Position numbers and translations under genes: made by a program
Shown here: in pieces, positions 1-7,278 of the stretch
How positions within the stretch are numbered: the first letter of the stretch is position 1
Layout of the letters: every line of letters starts with the position of its first letter
Source: Asaia bogorensis
Lineage (GTDB): Bacteria > Pseudomonadota > Alphaproteobacteria > Acetobacterales > Acetobacteraceae
NCBI GenBank assembly: GCA_945886995.1
Contig: CAMCZJ010000026.1
Location: 1 to 20,083 of the forward strand
DNA: 20,083 nucleotides
Direction of reading: 5' to 3'
The notes under the pieces: generated by a model
The model's database searches: none
The model's input: only the letters and a program-made list of their open reading frames with translations
What the model was told of the DNA's origin: nothing

Positions 1-30
1 AGGGAAAAGACGAGGGCGATCAAACTCTAG
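1..30 (+). CDS. possible 3' tail of an upstream gene (partial)
   Basis: Frame 1 reads nine codons and then TAG at 28-30. A terminator-like hairpin follows 43 bases later, which suggests that a plus-strand gene ends near here. Frame 3 stays open to a TGA at 78-80, but that stop lies inside the hairpin stem, so frame 1 is preferred. Nine residues are too few to name a product. Confidence 0.25.
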   Translation, partial: REKTRAIKL

Positions 31-73
31 CTCGGCCCGTCAAACGGCCAGCAGATCCACGATCCGTCCCTCG

Positions 74-114
74 CCGCTGAGGGGAGGCCAGAACCTCCTC
101 TCGGCGGTTCCTTT
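74..114 (+). terminator. rho-independent terminator-like hairpin
   Basis: The arms 74-87 and 94-107 pair over 14 positions, 12 Watson-Crick and two G-U, around the loop CCAGAA. TTCCTTT follows immediately. A T-run follows only on the plus strand, so this most likely ends the transcript entering from the left and insulates the thioredoxin operon. Confidence 0.65.
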
Positions 115-197
115 ACAGCCCAATCAGCGGGAAAAGTCATAAGACAAGCTTGATGGCGCCTGATCCTGGCGGGGGTGGCTTGCTTCTGCCGCAATAG

Positions 198-213
198 GGC
201 GCATCTATGCGCC
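198..213 (+). other. small hairpin in the 5' leader of the thioredoxin gene
   Basis: GGCGCA and TGCGCC form a perfect 6-base inverted repeat around TCTA. It ends 9 bases before the AGGAAG ribosome-binding site of the next gene. It could influence translation, but no known regulator binding site is recognised. Confidence 0.25.
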
Positions 214-235
214 AACAAATCCAGGAAGTGCCGTT

Positions 236-1171
236 ATGGAAGTGATCCTCGACCCCAATCGCCCGCCGCAGGGCGCCGCTGCCAGCGCCATTAAGGATGG
301 TGACCAAACCACCTTCATGCAGGATGTGGTGCAGGCATCCAATGATGTGCCGGTGCTGGTGGATTTCTGGGCCACCTGGTGCGGCCCCTGCAAGCAATTG
401 ACCCCCGCGCTTGAAAAGGTGGTGACTGCCGCCGATGGCCGCGTGCGGCTGGTGAAAATTGATATTGATAAGAATCGCGGCCTTGTGCAGCAGCTTGTGC
501 AAATGGGCCTGCCGCTGCAATCCGTGCCCACGGTGGTCGCTTTCTGGAAGGGGCAGATCCTGGACCTGTTCCAGGGCGCGCTGCCGGAATCGGAAGTGAA
601 GCGCTTCATTGAAGGCTTGCTCAAGCAGGCTGGCGGGCAAATGCCGACCGCTGATCTGCTGGGTGAAGCCAAGGCCGCCTTGGAAGAAGGTGATGCCACG
701 GGGGCGCTTCAGCTATTCGGCGCGCTGGCGCAGCAGGAACCGGAAAATGCCGAAGCCCTGGCCGGCGTGGCGCGCTGCCTGATGACGCTGGGTGAGGAAG
801 AACAGGCGCTACAGGTCATTGAAAGCGTGCCGGAAAAGCTGCGCGCCCATGCCGAAATCGCTTCCATCCGCAGCGCGCTTGAATTGGCCGCCGAAGGGCG
901 CGAAGCGCAGGCGAAGCTTGCCGAATTTGAAATGCGCCTGGCGGCTGATGCCAATGACCATGCCGCGCGCATTGACCTGGCGGTGGCGCTGAACGCCATG
1001 GAAGACCGCGCCGGCGCGGTGGATGCATTGATTGAGGCGATCCGGCGCGATCGCGCCTGGAATGAGGAAGCCGCACGCAAGCAATTGCTGAAATTCTTCG
1101 AAGCCTGGGGCTTTGGTGACGCGGCGAGTATCGCCGGGCGGCGCAAGCTTTCGTCTGTGCTGTTCCGTTAA
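236..1171 (+). CDS. cnoX: thioredoxin-domain TPR protein, CnoX/YbbN type
   Basis: 311 residues. Residues about 15-130 form a thioredoxin fold with the active-site motif WCGPC (Cys49, Cys52) and the cis-proline motif SVPT (Pro98). Residues about 135-300 are Ala/Glu-rich helical repeats typical of the TPR half of YbbN. CnoX family proteins protect substrates from over-oxidation and hand them to GroEL in the cytoplasm. E. coli YbbN has lost the redox CXXC, whereas this protein keeps both cysteines and so should retain thioredoxin activity, as described for the Caulobacter homologue. The start is supported by AGGAAG at 223-228. It is the first gene of a four-gene operon, with 20 bases to the next gene. 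The family is certain; the exact in vivo role is inferred. Confidence 0.88.
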   Translation: MEVILDPNRPPQGAAASAIKDGDQTTFMQDVVQASNDVPVLVDFWATWCGPCKQLTPALEKVVTAADGRVRLVKIDIDKNRGLVQQLVQMGLPLQSVPTVVAFWKGQILDLFQGALPESEVKRFIEGLLKQAGGQMPTADLLGEAKAALEEGDATGALQLFGALAQQEPENAEALAGVARCLMTLGEEEQALQVIESVPEKLRAHAEIASIRSALELAAEGREAQAKLAEFEMRLAADANDHAARIDLAVALNAMEDRAGAVDALIEAIRRDRAWNEEAARKQLLKFFEAWGFGDAASIAGRRKLSSVLFR

Positions 1172-1191
1172 GGCCGGCGGCACCACGCATC

Positions 1192-1854
1192 ATGCAAGCT
1201 TTTCATCCGCGACTTGCGGATTTGCCCGCCGAAATCGCAGTCTTCCCCCTGACCGGGGCGCTGCTTCTGCCGCGCGGGCGCCTGCCGCTGAATATCTTTG
1301 AGCCACGCTACCTGGCGATGACGCTGGACGCGTTGGGCCAGGGGCGGCTTTTCGGCATGGTCCAGCCGGATGCGCGCGGCAAGGCGGGCACGGAAGGGCC
1401 GGGGCTTTACCGCATCGGCTGCCTCGGGCGTCTTTCTTCTTTCAGCGAAACCGATGATGGGCGGCTACTGATCACGCTGATTGGCGTGACGCGGTTTCGC
1501 ATTACAGAGGAATTACCCCTGGGGCAGGGCGGCTATCGCCGCGTGCGCGCCGATTATGGGGATTTCGTCACTGATTTGCTGGAAGCCGATCCGCCGCCGC
1601 TTGATCGCCCGGCATTGCTCGGCGCGCTGCGCCCCTATTTCCAGGCGCGCGGGATTGAGGCGAATTGGGATGCGGTGGAACAAACGCCTGATGCGCTGCT
1701 GGTGACGATGCTCGCCATGGTTTGCCCCTTTGATCCGCCAGAAAAGCAGGCGCTGCTGGAAGCGGCCGAGGGGTCACAACGCGCTGAGATGCTTGTGGCG
1801 CTACTGCGCATGGGGGCAGCGGCCAATATGCCGAACCCCGGCAGCCTGAGTTGA
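1192..1854 (+). CDS. LON peptidase substrate-binding domain protein
   Basis: 220 residues that match the N-terminal substrate-recognition domain of Lon (LON_substr_bdg). It opens with the typical stretch IAVFPLTGALLLPRGRLPLN at residues 15-34, followed by IFEPRY, and contains GRLSSFSETDDGR and ITLIGVTRFRI. There is no AAA+ ATPase and no Ser-Lys protease domain, so it is not Lon itself. Stand-alone LON-domain proteins of this size follow ybbN-like genes in many alphaproteobacteria. Their biochemical role is not established; peptide or protein binding linked to the chaperone upstream is a reasonable inference. The ribosome-binding site is weak, and translation may be coupled to the upstream gene 20 bases away. 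Confidence 0.85.
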   Translation: MQAFHPRLADLPAEIAVFPLTGALLLPRGRLPLNIFEPRYLAMTLDALGQGRLFGMVQPDARGKAGTEGPGLYRIGCLGRLSSFSETDDGRLLITLIGVTRFRITEELPLGQGGYRRVRADYGDFVTDLLEADPPPLDRPALLGALRPYFQARGIEANWDAVEQTPDALLVTMLAMVCPFDPPEKQALLEAAEGSQRAEMLVALLRMGAAANMPNPGSLS

Positions 1855-1870
1855 TGAAGGGAATTGCTGC

Positions 1871-2068
1871 ATGACGGAACCGCAACCAAAGGGCGGCGCG
1901 CTTGATCCCAAGCTGCTTGAAATCCTGGTCTGCCCCGTAACGAAAAAACCGCTCCGCTATGATCGCGACAAGGGCGAATTGATCAGCGACGCCGCGGGCC
2001 TGGCTTATCCGGTGCGTGATGGCATTCCGATCATGCTGCCGGATGAGGCACGCAAATTGGACGCATGA
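1871..2068 (+). CDS. Trm112/UPF0434 (YcaR-like) small protein
   Basis: 65 residues with the family signature DPKLLEILVCPVTKKPLRY near residues 12-30 and the C-terminal motif AYPVRDGIPIMLPDEAR. In eukaryotes and archaea Trm112 is a small zinc-binding activator of several RNA and protein methyltransferases; bacterial members are mostly uncharacterised. Only one cysteine (in the CP motif) is present, so the full zinc site of Trm112 is not kept, as is common in bacterial homologues. AAGGGA lies 9 bases before the ATG. The stop overlaps the next start by 4 bases (ATGA), so the two are translationally coupled. Confidence 0.88.
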   Translation: MTEPQPKGGALDPKLLEILVCPVTKKPLRYDRDKGELISDAAGLAYPVRDGIPIMLPDEARKLDA

Positions 2069-2439
2069 GCGCACCCACTGAAATACGCCTGCGCAAGGCG
2101 GAAAAAATCCTGGAGATTGCCTTCGCCGATGGCGCACGCTTTGCGCTGCCCGCCGAATATCTGCGCGTGGAAAGCCCAAGTGCGGAAGTACAGGGCCATG
2201 GGCCTGGGCAGAAGGTGATTGTGGCGGGGCGGCGCCATGTCGGCATTATCGGGCTGGAACAGGTTGGCCACTATGCGCTGCGGATCAGCTTCGATGATTT
2301 GCATGATACGGGGATTTATACTTGGGAATATCTCCGCCGCCTTGGGGAAGAACAGGAAAGCCGCTGGGCGGAGTATCTCGCGGCACTGGCAGCACGGGGC
2401 TTGAACCGCGAACCGGCGCGCCGGGCGGGTGGGGTTTGA
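2065..2439 (+). CDS. DUF971 domain protein
   Basis: 124 residues. They match DUF971, which also forms the N-terminal domain of gamma-butyrobetaine hydroxylase. Visible signatures are the opening strand pattern EIRLRKAEKILEIAFADG, FALPAEYLRVESPSAEVQGH, and the closing YALRISFDDLHDTGIYTWEY followed by LRRLG. No oxygenase domain follows, so it is a single-domain protein and not a hydroxylase. Small DUF971 proteins have been proposed to take part in iron-sulfur cluster processes, but nothing in this sequence proves a function. It is the last gene of the operon, overlaps the Trm112-like gene by 4 bases, and is convergent with kdsA 54 bases away. Confidence 0.82.
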   Translation: MSAPTEIRLRKAEKILEIAFADGARFALPAEYLRVESPSAEVQGHGPGQKVIVAGRRHVGIIGLEQVGHYALRISFDDLHDTGIYTWEYLRRLGEEQESRWAEYLAALAARGLNREPARRAGGV

Positions 2440-2493
2440 TTCTGGTTACTGCGAAACGCATCCAAAATTCATTCGTTTGAAATGAAGTATGAG
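2440..2493. other. short convergent intergenic region, weak hairpin only
   Basis: This lies between two convergent gene ends. A 6-base inverted repeat (TTCATT and AATGAA around seven bases) is the only structure seen. It is AT-rich and would be a weak terminator at best. Confidence 0.2.
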
Positions 2494-3318
2494 TCACTCA
2501 CCCTTCGCCAGCCGATCAAACGCCTTCAGCCGCGCGATCAGCGCCGGCATCTCACGCAGCGGAATCATATTCGGCCCATCGGAAGGCGCGTGATCCGGGT
2601 CCGCATGGGTCTCGATGAAAACCGCCGCAACCCCCACCGCAACAGCGGCGCGCGCCAGCACGGGCGCGAATTCGCGCTGCCCGCCGCTTGATGTCCCCTG
2701 CCCGCCTGGCTGCTGCACGGAATGCGTCGCGTCAAACACCACCGGGTAGCCAGTCTCCGCCATGATCGGCAAAGCCCGCATGTCGGAAACCAACGTGTTA
2801 TAGCCAAAGGAAGCGCCGCGTTCGCAGAGCAGAACATTGTGATTGCCCGTGCTCGCGATTTTCGCCGCAACATTCTTCATGTCCCAGGGTGCCAGGAACT
2901 GCCCCTTCTTCACATTGATGGCGAGGCCCGTTGCACCCGCGGCCAGCAACAAATCCGTCTGCCGGCACAAAAAGGCAGGGATTTGCAGCACATCCACAGC
3001 CTCGGCGGTGGGCGCGCATTGTTCCGGCGCATGCACATCGGTCAGCACCGGCAGCCCGGTCACTTCCCGCACCTCGGCCAGAATGGCCAGGCCTTCCGCC
3101 ATACCAATACCGCGCGCGGCGGAAACGCTGGTGCGATTGGCCTTATCGAAGGATGATTTATAAATCAGCGGCACGCCAGCGGATGCCGCAATTTCCTTGA
3201 GTGCGGCTGCGGTTTCCAGCGCATGGGCGCGGCTTTCAATCTGGCAGGGACCAGAAATGAAGACCAGCGGCAAATCATTGCCGAAGGTCACATTGCCCGC
3301 CTTCACATGGCGCATCAT
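2494..3318 (-). CDS. kdsA: 3-deoxy-8-phosphooctulonate synthase (KDO-8-P synthase)
   Basis: 274 residues, full length. The enzyme condenses phosphoenolpyruvate with arabinose-5-phosphate to give KDO-8-phosphate for lipopolysaccharide in the cytoplasm. Family motifs are FISGPCQIESR (20-30), YKSSFDKANRTS, TDVHAPEQ, NVKKGQFLAPWDMKN, CERGASFGYN and GGQGTSSGGQ. Cys25, His199, Glu236 and Asp247 have the same spacing as the metal ligands Cys11, His185, Glu222 and Asp233 of the Aquifex enzyme. It therefore belongs to the metal-dependent class and not the E. coli-type Asn class. The first ATG overlaps the pyrG stop by 4 bases; a second ATG follows at once. Confidence 0.95.
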   Translation of the reverse strand: MMRHVKAGNVTFGNDLPLVFISGPCQIESRAHALETAAALKEIAASAGVPLIYKSSFDKANRTSVSAARGIGMAEGLAILAEVREVTGLPVLTDVHAPEQCAPTAEAVDVLQIPAFLCRQTDLLLAAGATGLAINVKKGQFLAPWDMKNVAAKIASTGNHNVLLCERGASFGYNTLVSDMRALPIMAETGYPVVFDATHSVQQPGGQGTSSGGQREFAPVLARAAVAVGVAAVFIETHADPDHAPSDGPNMIPLREMPALIARLKAFDRLAKGE

Positions 3319-4949
3319 ACCAACCGCGCCTGACGCACTGCCGCACCAATGAAGCCCGCAAAAAGCGGGTGCGGGTCAAAGGGTTTGGATTTCAATTCCG
3401 GGTGGTATTGCACGCCAATGAACCAGGGATGGTCGGGATATTCAACAATCTCGGGCAGCACACCATCGGGCGATAATCCGGAAAAGCGCAAACCTGCCGC
3501 TTCAAGCCGTTCACGATAGGCGATATTCACCTCAAAGCGATGGCGGTGGCGTTCCTGGATTTCCGGCTGATCGCCATAAACACAACGCACCAGCGATCCT
3601 TCCGCGAGATGCGCCTGATAAACACCAAGCCGCATGGTGCCCCCCAAATCGGCACTCGCATCACGGCGTTCCACTTGATTGCCGCGCTGCCATTCGGTCA
3701 GCAGGCCAACCACCGGTTCCGCGCAAGGGCCAAATTCGCTGGAAGATGCACCCTTCAATCCAACAAGGTTCCGCGCTGCTTCAATCACCGCCATCTGCAT
3801 ACCGAAGCAAATGCCAAAAAACGGCAGCTTGCGTTCACGCGCAAAGCGCACGGCTTCAATCTTGCCTTCCGTGCCGCGTTCGCCAAAGCCGCCAGGCACC
3901 AGAATGCCATGCACATGTTCAAGCCGCGCGAGTGCTTCCGCGTCACTCTCGAATATCTGGCTATCCACCCAATCGAGCTTCACGCGCACATGATGCGCAA
4001 TGCCGCCATGCACCAAGGCTTCCGAAAGCGACTTATAGGCATCCAGCAGATTGGTATATTTGCCGACAATCGCAATCGTCACCTCGCCTTCTGGCGCCTT
4101 GATCGCGTTCACAATGCTTTCCCAGCGGGACATATCGGGCTCGCCAAAGGCGGAAAGGCCAAAATGGCGCAGCACTTCCACATCCAACCCTTCGGCGTGA
4201 TAGGCCAAGGGCACTTCGTAAATCGTGCTGGCATCAAGCGCGGGGATCACACTTTCTGGGCGCACATTGCAGAATAGCGCAATCTTGCGCCGTTCATTTT
4301 CCGGGATCGGCCGATCACAACGGCAGAGCAAAATCTGCGGTTGAATGCCAAGGCCAAGCAGCTCCTTCACGCTATGCTGTGTGGGCTTGGTCTTCAATTC
4401 ACCGGCTGAGGGGATATAGGGCACCAGCGTCAAATGCATGAAAATGCTGCGCTGCGGGCCAAGTTCATTGCCCATTTGCCGGATGGCTTCCAGGAAGGGC
4501 AGGCTTTCAATATCGCCGACCGTGCCACCCACTTCAACCAGCACGAAATCATAACCATCGGTTTCGGTCTGGACCACTTCCTTGATCTTATCGGTGATAT
4601 GCGGGATCACTTGCACCGTCCCGCCCAAATAATCGCCGCGCCGTTCGGCTGCGATCACATCCGAATAGATCCGCCCCGTGGTCCAGTTATCCGCCTTGCG
4701 CGCATGCACGCCGGTGAAGCGTTCATAATGGCCAAGATCAAGGTCGGTTTCCGCACCATCATCCGTGACGAAGACTTCACCATGCTGATAGGGGCTCATG
4801 GTCCCCGGGTCCACGTTGAGGTAGGGGTCAAGCTTGCGCAGCCGAACCTTATAACCGCGCGCCTGCAACAGCGCGCCGAGCGAAGCGGAAGCGATACCCT
4901 TACCGAGTGAGGAGACCACGCCGCCGGTGATGAATACGAACCGGGTCAT
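3315..4949 (-). CDS. pyrG: CTP synthase
   Basis: 544 residues when started at the ATG at 4949, giving the canonical N-terminus MTRFVFITGGVVSSLGKG. An upstream in-frame ATG at 5081 would add 44 residues with no family similarity and is rejected. The N-terminal synthetase domain (about 1-265) amidates UTP using ATP. The C-terminal class I glutamine amidotransferase has nucleophile Cys381 in GICFGMQ and His516/Glu518 in QYHPE, close to E. coli Cys379, His515 and Glu517. The enzyme is cytoplasmic and makes CTP for nucleic acids, lipids and CMP-KDO. It is co-transcribed with kdsA by a 4-base overlap. The eno gene that often follows pyrG in other proteobacteria is not here. Confidence 0.96.
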   Translation of the reverse strand: MTRFVFITGGVVSSLGKGIASASLGALLQARGYKVRLRKLDPYLNVDPGTMSPYQHGEVFVTDDGAETDLDLGHYERFTGVHARKADNWTTGRIYSDVIAAERRGDYLGGTVQVIPHITDKIKEVVQTETDGYDFVLVEVGGTVGDIESLPFLEAIRQMGNELGPQRSIFMHLTLVPYIPSAGELKTKPTQHSVKELLGLGIQPQILLCRCDRPIPENERRKIALFCNVRPESVIPALDASTIYEVPLAYHAEGLDVEVLRHFGLSAFGEPDMSRWESIVNAIKAPEGEVTIAIVGKYTNLLDAYKSLSEALVHGGIAHHVRVKLDWVDSQIFESDAEALARLEHVHGILVPGGFGERGTEGKIEAVRFARERKLPFFGICFGMQMAVIEAARNLVGLKGASSSEFGPCAEPVVGLLTEWQRGNQVERRDASADLGGTMRLGVYQAHLAEGSLVRCVYGDQPEIQERHRHRFEVNIAYRERLEAAGLRFSGLSPDGVLPEIVEYPDHPWFIGVQYHPELKSKPFDPHPLFAGFIGAAVRQARLV

Positions 4950-5102
4950 GGGCGATCTTGATAACCCATCCCCCGATTCGGCGCCATAGCGTGGTCGGTT
5001 ACGGCGGATCGCGCTACGGATTTGCCGTGGTGAGGGACTGACCGTTCGGACGATTCCGGCTTCAGGGATCGCTGCCGCCAAAACTAAGGCGGGAAAGGCG
5101 CG

Positions 5103-5426
5103 TTACAAGCCGTTCCTACTGCGGTTGGGCGAGGCCGCGTTGGTTTCGCTCCAGCTCGGCAGGCGCACGGGCAGTCCCTTGGCATCGCAGGGGACAACAT
5201 TGATCATCATGATACCGCGCGCCAAGGCCATGGCCACGCCGCGGGGGCGGCAAAAACCCGCCAGCTGGATATCCAGCCTGCCGCCAGGCTTGAGACTTAC
5301 GATGCGGCCCCATTCACCTCGGGACGCTGTGGGTTCCGGACCTAGCTCATCCCTAACCAGGCGCACCAGGTCACCGACTTCAAGGACCGGGATTACCCGT
5401 CCATCAGGGCGATAGTCCAGTTTCAT
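5103..5426 (-). CDS. hypothetical protein, possible small beta-barrel
   Basis: 107 residues when started at the ATG at 5426, which has GGAG five bases upstream. An alternative ATG at 5462 adds 12 residues without a clear ribosome-binding site. The sequence alternates short beta-prone stretches (VIPVLEVGDLVRLVRDE, WGRIVSLKPGGRLDIQLAG, MMINVVPCD) like a KOW/SH3-type barrel, but no named family is recognised. There is no signal peptide or membrane segment. It lies 153 bases upstream of pyrG on the same strand and is divergent from the FlaG-like gene. Function unknown. Confidence 0.6.
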   Translation of the reverse strand: MKLDYRPDGRVIPVLEVGDLVRLVRDELGPEPTASRGEWGRIVSLKPGGRLDIQLAGFCRPRGVAMALARGIMMINVVPCDAKGLPVRLPSWSETNAASPNRSRNGL

Positions 5427-5544
5427 TGCCGCTCCGGATTTTGGCCTTCTGTTGTCAGGCACCCCCTGCCCTGCCGCCGAATGGAAGGCATCGGGTGATC
5501 ACGCGACAGGATATTCGATTTCTCAAGTCCGAGAGTTAATTTTC

Positions 5545-5573
5545 TTGACATTTTATCAATATATTATCACTAT
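5545..5573 (+). promoter_or_regulatory. candidate sigma-70-like promoter in an AT-rich island
   Basis: A perfect TTGACA at 5545-5550 sits in a stretch far richer in A/T than its surroundings (about 5530-5575). A 17-base spacer leads to CACTAT at 5568-5573, a weak -10; TATTAT at 5562-5567 is closer to consensus but too near. The position, 26 bases before the FlaG-like start codon, fits a promoter for that gene. Confidence 0.4.
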
Positions 5574-5598
5574 CACCGCAGAAGAGGGTGAAAAAACC

Positions 5599-6009
5599 AT
5601 GTCTATTGACCTTGTCACTCGCCAAGTTGCCCCCCAGGAGCCCCCACGTCAGCCCGTCCGGGCCGCGGGCCCGGATCGTGTGGCTGGCGCTGCACCCCCC
5701 GCCCCCTCGCCGGAGGTCGGCCCCCCCAACCCGCGCCTGCGCATGGATCGGGATTTGGGTATGGTGGTTATTGAGTTCCGCGATGCCTCGGGCAGAATCT
5801 CCAACAGCCTGCCTAGCGAAAGAGAGCTGCGGGCCTATCGCGCCTCGATCAATTACGGGGCGGATCTGCCGATGTTCCTTAGCCCTATAAGCAACGCGGC
5901 AGTCTATTTTTTGCCGTCCAAACCTACTGAACAGCGGCCTATGTCAATGTCCTTTGCTCTTGCGGCGCAGAACAACTTCGCGAAGGAAGGCTTGAAGCTC
6001 TCGGCCTAG
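5599..6009 (+). CDS. FlaG-like small protein (tentative)
   Basis: 136 residues from the ATG at 5599, preceded by GAGGG ten bases upstream. An in-frame ATG at 5452 would translate through the AT-rich promoter-like region and is rejected. Residues 1-45 are Pro/Ala-rich and look disordered. Residues about 46-80 (LRMDRDLGMVVIEFRDASG, then a serine-rich turn and PSERELRAYR) resemble the core of FlaG-type flagellar proteins: a beta hairpin with a Val-Val-Ile strand, then a Pro-Ser/Glu helix. The rest has no recognisable domain. No flagellar genes are nearby, so it would be an orphan copy. A different unknown family is equally possible; that it is a real gene is better supported than its name. Confidence 0.55.
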   Translation: MSIDLVTRQVAPQEPPRQPVRAAGPDRVAGAAPPAPSPEVGPPNPRLRMDRDLGMVVIEFRDASGRISNSLPSERELRAYRASINYGADLPMFLSPISNAAVYFLPSKPTEQRPMSMSFALAAQNNFAKEGLKLSA

Positions 6010-6030
6010 GCGGCCTTGCGGCCTTTCTTC
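6003..6030 (+). terminator. weak terminator candidate after the FlaG-like gene
   Basis: Two GGCC blocks around TTGC (6012-6023) lie just after the TAG at 6007-6009 and are followed by TTTCTTCT. The stem is only four pairs, so this is a weak intrinsic terminator or simply a GC-rich tail. Confidence 0.35.
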
Positions 6031-6101
6031 TGATTTCTCTAGTGCTTACGCGTGCGCGGCTGGCTCTTTGCCGCCTGGGCGCCGCGTCAATAGCTTTAGT
6101 G

Positions 6102-6257
6102 TTATTGAGCCCTTCGCCGCGCTGGCGGCTGGCCCCCCTGCGGTCCCTTCAGTTCCTGCGCCAGCGCCCAAACCCTATGCGGGTCCATCCGGACCTCCGG
6201 GTCATTCAACAGCCGGTCAAGTTCCGCTGTCTTTTGGGCGATTTCGGCTTCGGACAT
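6102..6257 (-). CDS. small hypothetical protein, 51 residues
   Basis: The ORF starts at the ATG at 6257, preceded by AAGGAG with a seven-base spacer, the best Shine-Dalgarno sequence in the window, and ends at TAA at 6102-6104. The product begins MSEAEIAQKTAELDRLLNDP and continues EVRMDPHRVWALAQEL before a Pro/Arg-rich tail. The first 38 residues are predicted helical and amphipathic, with no signal peptide. It may be a small conserved protein sometimes labelled as release-factor-like, but that cannot be confirmed here. It is 118 bases downstream of the HMG-CoA-lyase-like gene on the same strand and could be its last cistron or be separately expressed. Function unknown. Confidence 0.6.
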   Translation of the reverse strand: MSEAEIAQKTAELDRLLNDPEVRMDPHRVWALAQELKGPQGGQPPARRRAQ

Positions 6258-6375
6258 CAGCCTTCTCCTTAAGTCCCGGTACGGGCCGGGGCAGGGTCTC
6301 TATCGCCCCAAAAAGCGTCCGAAAAATGGAAGAATTCCGGCCGCGCCATGGTTGGGCGCGACCAGCAGCAAGGCG

Positions 6376-7278
6376 TCAGGCGGCAAGCCGCGCCGCGCGC
6401 ACGCCGCGCATCCGCCCGCCGGGAATGGCGCCCTTGATGGAAGCGGCCATATCCGCCGCCGCCAAAAGGCTGTTCCAAGACACGCCGGTGTCCACCCCCA
6501 TGCGGCGGAACATCCAAACCACATCTTCCGTCGCCACATTGCCCGTGGCGCCAGGCGCGAAGGGGCAGCCGCCAATGCCGCCCGCGGCGCTATCAATCAC
6601 CCGGCAGCCGGCAGCATAGGCCGCCGCCACATTGGCGACCCCCATGCCGTAGGTGTCATGACCATGAAAGGCGAAGCGCTGGCCCCAAGCGGCATGAGCC
6701 TTTTCAAAAACGCGCCGCACCTGATCGGGGCTGGCGTTGCCGGTGGTGTCCGCCAAAGCGATTTCCATATCCGGGTTCAGCGCCACGATGCGTTCCACCC
6801 AATCCAGCGCCTCCGCATCTTCCACCACACCATCAAAGGGGCAGTGGAATACGCAGGAAAGGTTGAAGCGGATCAGCGTGCCCTTCGGCGTATCGCGCAC
6901 CAAGGATGCCAATTCGGCGAAGCTTTCTTCCCGCGTGCGGTTCAGATTGGCCTTGTTGTGCCCTGCGGTGGCCGACATGAAAAAGCCAAGCCGTTCCGCG
7001 CCCCCCGCCAAGGCGGCATCAAAGCCGCGCCGATTGGGGACCAGCACGGTGCTTTCTAGCCCCGGCAGCGTTCTCGTGAAGGCCAGCACCGCCGCCGTAT
7101 CCGCCATTTGTGGAATGGCCTTGGGCGACACGAAGGACCCGATTTCCATCCGCCGAAGCCCCGCATCATACAGCGCCTGGATCAGGGCGATTTTCACCTC
7201 GGTCGGCACGAAATCGCCGGTGATGGATTGAATCCCGTCACGCGGGGCGACTTCGCTAATGGTCACCTTGCCGGTCAT
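6376..7278 (-). CDS. hydroxymethylglutaryl-CoA lyase family enzyme
   Basis: 300 residues, the usual length. HMG-CoA lyase splits HMG-CoA into acetyl-CoA and acetoacetate and is a TIM-barrel metalloenzyme of the DRE-TIM family. Visible residues are Arg13-Asp14 in APRDGIQ, MEIGSFVSPKAIPQMAD (44-60), metal-binding His205/His207 in FHGHDTYG, and the flexible-loop cysteine Cys238 in GGIGGCPFAPGATGN with Asn246. All key positions known from the human enzyme are present. It overlaps the upstream CoA-transferase gene by 4 bases, so the pair is probably coupled. Leucine catabolism is one possible role, but no leucine-pathway genes adjoin. A CoA-transferase partner suggests a free acid is activated first and then cleaved. 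Confidence 0.9.
   Translation of the reverse strand: MTGKVTISEVAPRDGIQSITGDFVPTEVKIALIQALYDAGLRRMEIGSFVSPKAIPQMADTAAVLAFTRTLPGLESTVLVPNRRGFDAALAGGAERLGFFMSATAGHNKANLNRTREESFAELASLVRDTPKGTLIRFNLSCVFHCPFDGVVEDAEALDWVERIVALNPDMEIALADTTGNASPDQVRRVFEKAHAAWGQRFAFHGHDTYGMGVANVAAAYAAGCRVIDSAAGGIGGCPFAPGATGNVATEDVVWMFRRMGVDTGVSWNSLLAAADMAASIKGAIPGGRMRGVRAARLAA

Noticed and set aside
3540..4277. 245-codon plus-strand ORF within pyrG
   Set aside because: It is antisense to a fully conserved CTP synthase and has no recognisable protein features.
4950..5081. 44-residue N-terminal extension of CTP synthase
   Set aside because: The canonical start MTRFVFITGG lies at 4949 and the extension has no similarity to the family.
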